Source of the DNA: Chloroflexota bacterium
GTDB lineage: Bacteria > Chloroflexota > Dehalococcoidia > Bin125
Reading direction: 5' to 3'
Assembly: GCA_026707335.1 (NCBI GenBank)
Contig: JAPOXB010000051.1
Location: forward strand, 1-10,043
DNA length: 10,043 nucleotides
The notes beneath the pieces are model-generated. The model searched no databases. It saw only the letters and a list, made by a program, of their open reading frames with translations, and had not been told where the DNA came from. The position numbers and the translations under genes were made by a program. How positions within the stretch are numbered: position 1 is the stretch's first letter; each line of letters starts with the position of its first letter. This document shows, one piece after another, positions 4,958-10,043 of the stretch.

Positions 4958-6247
4958 TCAGATGATCGGGTCGACGATGATCGCCTGGTCGCGCTCCGGC
5001 CCCACGCTGACGAGCGCCGCGGGCGCGCCGATCAGCCGTTCGATGCGGCGCACGTAGTCCTGCGCCTGCGGCGGCAGGTCGTCGAAGTTGCGGCAGCGGC
5101 TGGTGTCGGTCCGCCAGCCGGGCAGTTCCTCGTAGATGGGGCGGGCGGTGGTCGTGGCGCGCCGCCCCGCCGGCAGGGTGTTCGTGCGGCGCCCGTCGAC
5201 CTCGTAGGCGACGCAGACCTTGAGCGCCTCGAAGCTGTCGAGCACGTCGAGGCGGGTGAGGGAGATGCTCTGGCAGCCGTTGAGCTGCACCGTGTAGCGG
5301 GCCGCGACGCCGTCGAACCAGCCGCAGCGCCGGGGGCGGCCCGTGGTGGTGCCGTACTCCTGGCCGCACTCGCGCAGCCGGTCGCCGGTCGCGTCGGTGA
5401 GTTCGGTGGGCATGGGGCCGCCGCCGACGCGCGTCTGGTAGGCCTTGTAGACGCCGACCACGCGGTCGATGTCGCGCGGGCTGATGCCGACGCCCATCGC
5501 CGCGCCGGCCGCCATCGACGTGGGCACCGACGAGGTCACGTAGTCGTAGGTGCCGTTGTCGAGGTCGAGCAGGGTGCCCTGGGCGCCCTCCAGCAGCACG
5601 CGCTCGCCGCGGCGCAGCGCCTCGCGGCAGAGCTCGCCGGTGTCCGCCACGTAGCGCGCCAGGCGGCTCCAATGCTCGCGGTACTCCGCCTCGATGGCAG
5701 CGGCGTCCAGGGGCTCCAGGTCGTAGTAGCGGGTCAGCAGCCGGTTCTTGTGCTCCAGCACGAAGCGCAGCCGCTCGGCGAAGCCCTCCGGGTCGGCGAG
5801 TTCGGCGATGCGGATGCCCAGCCGTCCCACCTTGTCGACGAAGGCGGGCGTGATGCCCTTGCCGGTCGTGCCGACGGCGTTGCGGCCGCGCAGTTGTTCG
5901 TCGGCGGCGTCGAGCACGGGATGCCAGGGCATGACGAGTTGCGCCCGGTCGGAGACGCGCAGCCGCTCGGTGCTCACGCCGCGGGTCTCGAGCGCCGTGA
6001 TCTCGTCGATCAGGACGGCCGGGTCGATGACCAGCCCGTTGCCGATCACGCAGGTCTTCTCGGGGTAGAAGATGCCCGCCGGCACGAGGTGCAGCGCGAA
6101 GCGGCCCATGTGGTTGATGATCGTGTGGCCCGCGTTGTGGCCGGCCGAGTAGCGCGCCACGATCGACGCCTTGCGCGCCAGCAGGTCGACGATGCGGCCC
6201 TTGCCCTCGTCGCCCCACTGGCCGCCGATCACCACCACCGCGGGCAT
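4958..6247 (-). CDS. purA: Adenylosuccinate synthetase
   Basis: Joins IMP and aspartate using GTP to form adenylosuccinate, the first committed step of AMP synthesis, in the cytoplasm. The 429-residue protein is full length. It begins with the P-loop-like GGQWGDEGKGRIVDLLA containing catalytic Asp13, followed by GHNAGHT with catalytic His41, numbered exactly as in Escherichia coli. Further landmarks are VGTTGKGI, LEGAQGTLLDLDNGTYDYVTSS, TRVGGGPMPTEL, TGRPRRCGWFD and the C-terminal SVGPERDQAI. The IMP-binding loop differs from the common VTSSN(T/P)TAGG form, reading VTSSVPTSMAAGA, which suggests a divergent subgroup. AAGGTGG lies a few bases upstream of the ATG. The 147-base leader contains a possible extended -10 and several palindromes. 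The link to the downstream CopD-like and cytochrome genes is positional only. Confidence 0.96.
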   Translation of the reverse strand: MPAVVVIGGQWGDEGKGRIVDLLARKASIVARYSAGHNAGHTIINHMGRFALHLVPAGIFYPEKTCVIGNGLVIDPAVLIDEITALETRGVSTERLRVSDRAQLVMPWHPVLDAADEQLRGRNAVGTTGKGITPAFVDKVGRLGIRIAELADPEGFAERLRFVLEHKNRLLTRYYDLEPLDAAAIEAEYREHWSRLARYVADTGELCREALRRGERVLLEGAQGTLLDLDNGTYDYVTSSVPTSMAAGAAMGVGISPRDIDRVVGVYKAYQTRVGGGPMPTELTDATGDRLRECGQEYGTTTGRPRRCGWFDGVAARYTVQLNGCQSISLTRLDVLDSFEALKVCVAYEVDGRRTNTLPAGRRATTTARPIYEELPGWRTDTSRCRNFDDLPPQAQDYVRRIERLIGAPAALVSVGPERDQAIIVDPII

Positions 6248-6263
6248 CCGGTTCCACCTTGTC

Positions 6264-6355
6264 CGATCGCGCGCGCCGGCCGCGATCGCTGAGCGCTCAA
6301 CGACCCCGCCAGCGGGGCGGGGCCGTGCGCCTGACGTTGCCCGCCGATCGTATCA
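6264..6355 (-). promoter_or_regulatory. purA upstream region: extended -10 and leader hairpins
   Basis: On the minus strand, TGA-TACGAT (6355-6347) resembles an extended -10 element about 100 bases before the purA ATG; no convincing -35 is seen. Downstream, in the presumed leader, come a 7-bp stem (CCCCGCC 6304-6310 with GGCGGGG 6316-6322), the palindrome TGAGCGCTCA (6290-6299) and an 8-bp inverted pair CGATCGCG/CGCGATCG (6264-6271/6281-6288). None is followed by a T-run. These may be an operator and a structured leader, or simply G+C-rich chance pairing. Confidence 0.35.
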
Positions 6356-6394
6356 CTCCGCCGGCCGCCCGGTCGCCCGAGACGGCGGCGAGGG

Positions 6395-7192
6395 CTAGCG
6401 GCCCTTGAAGTTGGGCGGGCGCTTCTCGGCGAACGCGCGCGGGCCTTCGACGGCGTCCTCGGTCGTGTAGAGCTGCAGCGAGAAGTAGTCCTCGAGCCGC
6501 AGGGCGTCCTGCAGGGGCATGTCGGCGCCGCGCTGGATGAGCTCCTTGGCGGCTCGGACGGCCAGGGGGCCGCGCGTGCTGATGACCTCCGCGATGCGCG
6601 TCGCCTCGGCCTGCAGGCCGTCGGCGGGGACGATGCGGCTGATCAGGCCGGCCTGCAGCGCGCGCTCGGCGTCGATCGGTTCGGCCGTGAGGATCATCTC
6701 GTTGGCCAGCGCCTGGGGGATGGCGCGCGGCAGGCGCTGCGTGCCGCCGCCGCCCGGGATGATGCCCCAGCGCACCTCGAACAGGCCGAATGTCGCGCTG
6801 GGCGTGGCGATGCGGATGTCGCAGGCCAGCGCCAGTTCCAGCCCGCCGGCCAGGCAGTAGCCGTTGATCGCGGCGATGATCGGCTTGTAGATCGGCGGGC
6901 CCTTGGCGAGGCCCGCCTGGGTGATGTGCACGATCGGCAGGCGCTTCTCGCCCTTCGAGCGCGCCACCAGGTCGGCCCCGGCCGAGAAGGCGCGCTCGCC
7001 GGCCCCGCTGACGATGGCGACGCGCAGGTCGTCGTTGTAGCGGAAGTCCTCGAAGGCGGCGCGCAACTCCTCCCACGTCTGGCGGTCCATCGCGTTCATG
7101 CGCTCGGGCCGGTTGATCGTGACGCGCGCGATGAAGCCGTCGCGCTCGTAGAGGATCTTCTCGAAGGTCGGCAGGGGCTCGGCGGTGGTCAT
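6395..7192 (-). CDS. Enoyl-CoA hydratase/isomerase family protein
   Basis: A 265-residue crotonase-fold protein that probably hydrates a 2-enoyl-CoA in the cytoplasm, as in beta-oxidation or amino-acid catabolism. The oxyanion-hole segment FSAGADL (69-75) and the second one in GYCLAGGLELALACDI are present. Both glutamates used by true hydratases are conserved: Glu119 (GGLE) and Glu139 (FGLFEV), followed by GIIPGGGGTQRLPR. This favours hydratase over isomerase or dehalogenase relatives, though acyl-chain preference cannot be read. The C-terminus (FAEKRPPNFKGR) is a typical family ending. The frame stays open far upstream through the antiporter region, but that is antisense artefact: the ATG ending at 7192 begins recognisable family sequence and has GGAGAG (7196-7201) before it. 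A TATCCT -10-like element (7237-7232) lies about 40 bases upstream. Confidence 0.93.
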   Translation of the reverse strand: MTTAEPLPTFEKILYERDGFIARVTINRPERMNAMDRQTWEELRAAFEDFRYNDDLRVAIVSGAGERAFSAGADLVARSKGEKRLPIVHITQAGLAKGPPIYKPIIAAINGYCLAGGLELALACDIRIATPSATFGLFEVRWGIIPGGGGTQRLPRAIPQALANEMILTAEPIDAERALQAGLISRIVPADGLQAEATRIAEVISTRGPLAVRAAKELIQRGADMPLQDALRLEDYFSLQLYTTEDAVEGPRAFAEKRPPNFKGR

Positions 7193-7246
7193 CGGCTCTC
7201 CATGGCGGGGCGCGGCCCCGGTGCGTGTCGCAGGATAGAACGTGGG

Positions 7247-7317
7247 CCGCCGCCGATCGCCCCGACGGCCGTGCGCACGCCGCCGCCGCCGATACACTGA
7301 CCGGCGATCGGCGGCGG
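7247..7317. promoter_or_regulatory. 15-bp inverted repeat in the divergent intergenic region
   Basis: CCGCCGCCGATCGCC (7247-7261) and its exact reverse complement (7303-7317) lie in the 144-base gap between the divergent hydratase and antiporter genes, 41 bases apart. A -10-like TACACT (7293-7298) for the antiporter lies between the arms, and a TATCCT -10-like element for the hydratase (7232-7237) lies just outside. It could be an operator for both genes or a hairpin in the antiporter's leader. The arms are biased to CCG/CGG triplets, so chance pairing is less unlikely than for mixed sequence. Confidence 0.45.
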
Positions 7318-7336
7318 ACGCGCGACGGGGGCAGGC

Positions 7337-9382
7337 ATGGCGTCGGAGATCGACTTCGCTCCGCTGCTGCTGGTCTCGGCGCTCGCCTTCCTCATCCCCC
7401 TGGCCGTGCACCGGCTGTCGGGCGGCACGATGCCGTCCGTAGTCGGCGAGATCCTGGCCGGGGTCGTGTTCGGCTCCTCGGTGCTGGGCATCATCGAGGA
7501 CAACGTCTGGCTCGAGTTCCTCTCGCTGTTCGGCTTCGCCTACCTGATGTTCCTGGCCGGGCTGGAGGTCGACGTCGCCCTGCTGATGCGGCCGCTGGGG
7601 CGGCGGCGGATGCACCCCCGCATCGCCCTGCGGCACCCGATCGTCGCGGGCGTGCTGCTGCTGGTCTCGATCCTGGCGGTCACGGCGGCCGGGGTCGTGC
7701 TGGTCAACGAGTGGGGCAAGGAGGACGACTTCCCGCTGCTCTTCCTGGTCCTCTCGGCGACGGCGGTGGGGATCATGGCGCCGGTGCTCAAGGAGCGCGG
7801 CGGCCTGGGCGGCTACGCGCAGGTGCTGCTGGTGGCCGGCTTCCTGGTGGAGTTCGTGGGGATCGTGGCGCTGGGCATCGTGGCGGCGATCGACCGCGAG
7901 GGGCTGGGCGTCGAGGCGCTGCTGCTGCTGGCGCTGCCGGCCGTCTTCGCGCTGCTGCTGCTCGGCGTCCGCCACGGCAGCACGCGCGTGCCGGAGTTGG
8001 CCGGCCTGATGAGCGAGTTGGCGCACGCCTCCTCGCAGATCAAGATTCGCGGCGCGCTGGCCCTGCTCGTCATCTTCGTCGTGCTCTCGCAGGTCGTGGG
8101 GACGGAGTTGGTGCTGGGCGCGTTCTTCGCCGGGCTGGCGCTGACGATCCTCTCGCCCAAGCACGGCTCGTCGATGCGGCTGAAGCTCGACGCCATCGGC
8201 TACGGCTTCTTCATCCCCATCTTCTTCATCACCGTCGGCGCGACGCTGGACCTGAGCGCGCTGGGCGAGGGCGCCGACGCCGCGCTGCTGATCCCGGCCT
8301 TCCTGCTGATCGGCGTGCTGGCGAAGACGCTGCCGGGCTTCCTGATCCTCTGGCCGGCGTTCGGGCCGCGGCGGGCCGCCGCGGGCGGCGTGCTGCTGAG
8401 CGCGAACCTCAGCCTGGTGCTCGCCGCGATCACCATCGCCGAGGACTCGGGCCGATTCGAGGAGGCGACGTCGGCGGCGCTGCTCGTGCTGGCGCTTGTC
8501 ACCACGGCGGCGGCGCCGCTGGGCTTCAACGCGCTGCTGCCCCGCCGCCGGCGGGCCGAGCGCGTCCGGGCGATCGTCGTGGGGGCCAGCGACACGGGCC
8601 GCTACGTCGCGCTGCGCCTGCACCGCGAGGGGCTGGCCGTGGTGGTGATCGACCGGGACGCGACGGCCCTGGCGCCGCTCGCGCAGGCGGGCTGCGCGAC
8701 CGTGGTGGGCGACGCCCGGCAGAGCGGCGTCATCGCCCGGGCGCGGCCGGAGGTCAGCGAGGTGGCGGTCGTCGCCGTGTCGGAGGTCGAGCAGGGCTTC
8801 GAGATCGCGCGCGCGCTGCGGGAGGCGGCCCGCGCGCTCCGTATCGTCACCTGGCGGACGGAGGCCGACCACCGGCTGGCGGAGTTGGACGTCGACGTGT
8901 ACCTGCGGGCGCGGGCGACGGCCGTCGCGCTGGCGGGGGCGGTGCTGCGCCCCGGGCTGTACCAGGCGCTGGGCAGCGAGGACTTCGGCGGGCTGGAGGA
9001 GGTCACGGTGCGCAACGTCCGCGCGACCGGCGTCGCCCTGCGCGACCTGGGGCTGCCCGGTGGCGCCCGCGTGATCCTGATCCTGCGCGAGGGGGAGATC
9101 GTGATCCCGGAGGCCGACACGCCGCTGCAGATGGGCGACCACGTCACGCTGGGCGGCGAGGTCGAGGCCGTCGCCGACGCGTTCCGGATGCTGAGCGGCC
9201 GTCGTCTGGAGCACGTCGAAGCCGGGGCGATCCCGCCGCCGGTGCTGATGCCGCACCCGCCACAGCCGGACGGGCCCAGCCGGGCGGAAACCGGTGAGGC
9301 CCGCGCGGCGGCGCCGGGCGTGCGCGCTCCCGGCCCCGAGCCGCCCGTCGCGGACGAGTTCCTCGAAGCCGCCGACCGATGA
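7337..9382 (+). CDS. CPA2-type cation:proton antiporter with TrkA-N/TrkA-C domains
   Basis: A 681-residue membrane transporter predicted to exchange K+ or Na+ for protons. Residues about 7-395 contain eleven or twelve hydrophobic segments with CPA2 hallmarks: GEILAGVVFGSSVLG (about 37-51) and LMFLAGLEVD (about 69-78). At the core-helix position where many relatives have Asp-Phe there is Glu172-Phe. A cytosolic TrkA-N (RCK) nucleotide-binding domain follows (about 410-530); its loop reads GASDTG (416-421) rather than GxGxxG. TrkA-C occupies about 550-615. The last 60 or so residues are proline- and alanine-rich and probably disordered. Overall order resembles KefB/KefC-like and YbaL-like proteins; ion specificity cannot be assigned. 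The start has a G-rich stretch (CGGGGGCAGG) just upstream. Its stop overlaps the next gene by ATGA. Confidence 0.9.
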   Translation: MASEIDFAPLLLVSALAFLIPLAVHRLSGGTMPSVVGEILAGVVFGSSVLGIIEDNVWLEFLSLFGFAYLMFLAGLEVDVALLMRPLGRRRMHPRIALRHPIVAGVLLLVSILAVTAAGVVLVNEWGKEDDFPLLFLVLSATAVGIMAPVLKERGGLGGYAQVLLVAGFLVEFVGIVALGIVAAIDREGLGVEALLLLALPAVFALLLLGVRHGSTRVPELAGLMSELAHASSQIKIRGALALLVIFVVLSQVVGTELVLGAFFAGLALTILSPKHGSSMRLKLDAIGYGFFIPIFFITVGATLDLSALGEGADAALLIPAFLLIGVLAKTLPGFLILWPAFGPRRAAAGGVLLSANLSLVLAAITIAEDSGRFEEATSAALLVLALVTTAAAPLGFNALLPRRRRAERVRAIVVGASDTGRYVALRLHREGLAVVVIDRDATALAPLAQAGCATVVGDARQSGVIARARPEVSEVAVVAVSEVEQGFEIARALREAARALRIVTWRTEADHRLAELDVDVYLRARATAVALAGAVLRPGLYQALGSEDFGGLEEVTVRNVRATGVALRDLGLPGGARVILILREGEIVIPEADTPLQMGDHVTLGGEVEAVADAFRMLSGRRLEHVEAGAIPPPVLMPHPPQPDGPSRAETGEARAAAPGVRAPGPEPPVADEFLEAADR

Positions 9383-9909
9383 GCGCGCCGACCGGACGGC
9401 TGGTGGAGGTCAAGCGCAAGCTGGACGGGACGGAGCAGCGCTTCGACCTCGAGCCCTGGCTGGTCACGGAGGAGTTGGTCGTGGGGCGCTGGCTGGCGGG
9501 GCCGGACAGCGGCTACGGGCTGGCGGCGGGCAGCTACTCGTGGGGCGTCTGGCGGCCCCGGCTGCCGATGGGCGTCTACCGGCTGCACGCGCCGGACGGG
9601 CAGTTGCTGCTCTACCGCCTGGACGTGATCGAGGATGTCGAGGTCGGCGAGGGGGAGATCCGCTATCGCGACTTGCTGCTCGACGCGCGCTTCCTGCCCG
9701 GCCCGTCGGCGGGCGATTACACGCTCCGCTTCGAGGACGAGGATGAGGTGGAGGCGGCCGCCGCGTCGGGATGGCTGAGCCCGTCGCAGCGCTGGCGCAT
9801 CGAGTGGGTGCGGGGGGTGCTGGCGGAGCGGCCGTCGGAGGTGCGGGCCTGGGCCGACCGGGCGATCGCGGAGGCCGTCGCGGCGGGGGCGGAGCAGGCC
9901 GGAGGCTAG
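9379..9909 (+). CDS. DUF402 family protein
   Basis: A 176-residue soluble protein of the DUF402/FomD-like family, beta-rich barrel proteins of which some members hydrolyse nucleoside di- and triphosphates or nucleotidyl conjugates with a metal. The family core is visible: a strand region with EVKRKLDGTEQRF, then WGVWRP, YRLDVIEDVEV (79-89), YRDLLLD (96-102) and an acidic EDEDEVEAAAASGWLSPSQ segment, with conserved aspartates and glutamates as probable metal ligands. The C-terminal helix is alanine-rich. Its ATG overlaps the antiporter stop in ATGA, so the two are translationally coupled, although no functional link between DUF402 proteins and CPA2 antiporters is known to me. Substrate is unknown. 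Confidence 0.8.
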   Translation: MSAPTGRLVEVKRKLDGTEQRFDLEPWLVTEELVVGRWLAGPDSGYGLAAGSYSWGVWRPRLPMGVYRLHAPDGQLLLYRLDVIEDVEVGEGEIRYRDLLLDARFLPGPSAGDYTLRFEDEDEVEAAAASGWLSPSQRWRIEWVRGVLAERPSEVRAWADRAIAEAVAAGAEQAGG

Positions 9910-9942
9910 CGCCTGCGCACAGCGATCGCGGTGCCCCGGTCC

Positions 9943-10033
9943 CCCTCTCCACTCCCTCACAGGGAGGGGGGACACGTTGTCCCTATCGCTCCCTTACGTC
10001 AACTGTGGAAACTTTACACTCCAAAACCTTGAC
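9943..10033 (-). repeat. Right arm of the 91-bp inverted repeat closing the window
   Basis: Reverse complement partner of 3-93, 80 of 91 positions identical by eye and no gaps. It starts about 33 bases after the DUF402 stop. The C-rich/G-rich inner part (ACTCCCTCAC then AGGGAGGGGGG) can form a local hairpin. Its own flanking pair is less perfect than on the left: ACGTCAA (9996-10002) faces TTGACC (10029-10034). Beyond it the window ends in a run of eight C. Confidence 0.85.
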
Positions 10034-10043
10034 CGCCCCCCCC

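Noticed and set aside
4320..6257. A 645-codon minus-strand frame overlapping purA and the CopD-like gene
   Set aside because: It is an alternative frame over two recognisable genes; its product is Arg/His-rich with no family signal.
6395..9256. A 953-codon open frame on the minus strand spanning the hydratase and the antisense of the antiporter
   Set aside because: Only the last 265 codons, from the ATG at 7192, resemble a protein family. The rest is His/Arg/Gln-rich low complexity, typical antisense of a G+C-rich gene.
7225..9297. A 690-codon plus-strand frame overlapping the antiporter in another phase
   Set aside because: It is composed of Gly/Arg/Ala-rich sequence without domains, while the frame from 7337 encodes a clear CPA2 antiporter.
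10035..10043. Run of C at the extreme right end
   Set aside because: Probably a contig-edge or homopolymer effect; too short to interpret.
1..10043. CRISPR array, tRNA or rRNA genes
   Set aside because: I saw no regularly spaced direct repeats with unique spacers and no tRNA- or rRNA-like sequence; the only tandem repeat is the coding 33-bp repeat at 492-601.

Overview
This 10 kb window is high in G+C, with strong C/G bias at third codon positions, and carries ordinary bacterial housekeeping genes. The gene mix, the divergent PurA, the DUF1640-like coiled-coil protein and the abundant C-rich/G-rich intergenic hairpins suggest a Chloroflexota relative (Thermomicrobia/Sphaerobacter-like). That placement is inference; no rRNA or other phylogenetic marker is present. 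TAG and TGA both serve as normal stops here, so the genetic code is standard.

Layout. Positions 1-293 hold repeats: one arm of a 91-bp inverted repeat whose partner closes the window (9943-10033), then a nested hairpin repeat (144-274). A small membrane-anchored hendecad coiled-coil protein follows (294-719). After a second, degenerate copy of the hairpin repeat and a sigma-70-like promoter comes a plus-strand operon (910-3676): aspartate-semialdehyde dehydrogenase (asd), 4-hydroxy-tetrahydrodipicolinate synthase (dapA), a DinB-like helical protein and a small glutaredoxin. The first two make consecutive steps of the diaminopimelate/lysine pathway.

Converging on this operon is a minus-strand block read from 7192 down to 3684: an enoyl-CoA hydratase/isomerase, adenylosuccinate synthetase (purA), a four-helix CopD-family membrane protein and a membrane-anchored monoheme cytochrome c. 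Diverging from the hydratase is a plus-strand pair, a CPA2-type cation:proton antiporter with TrkA-N and TrkA-C domains (7337-9382) and a DUF402 protein (9379-9909) that overlaps it by 4 bases.

The main discovery candidate is the glutaredoxin at 3434-3676. Its true reading frame starts at an ATG overlapping the stop of the DinB-like gene, and an in-frame TGA sits exactly where the first redox cysteine of the CxxC motif belongs (UGA-Ser-Ala-Cys). A perfect stem with an AGUU loop begins 15 bases after the TGA, its loop 22 bases after it. It is built from codons (TTT, CTT) that the neighbouring genes avoid. This is what a selenocysteine (UxxC) glutaredoxin with a bacterial SECIS element should look like; a conventional gene caller would miss or truncate it. 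Whether the organism has the Sec machinery (selA, selB, selC, selD) cannot be seen here.
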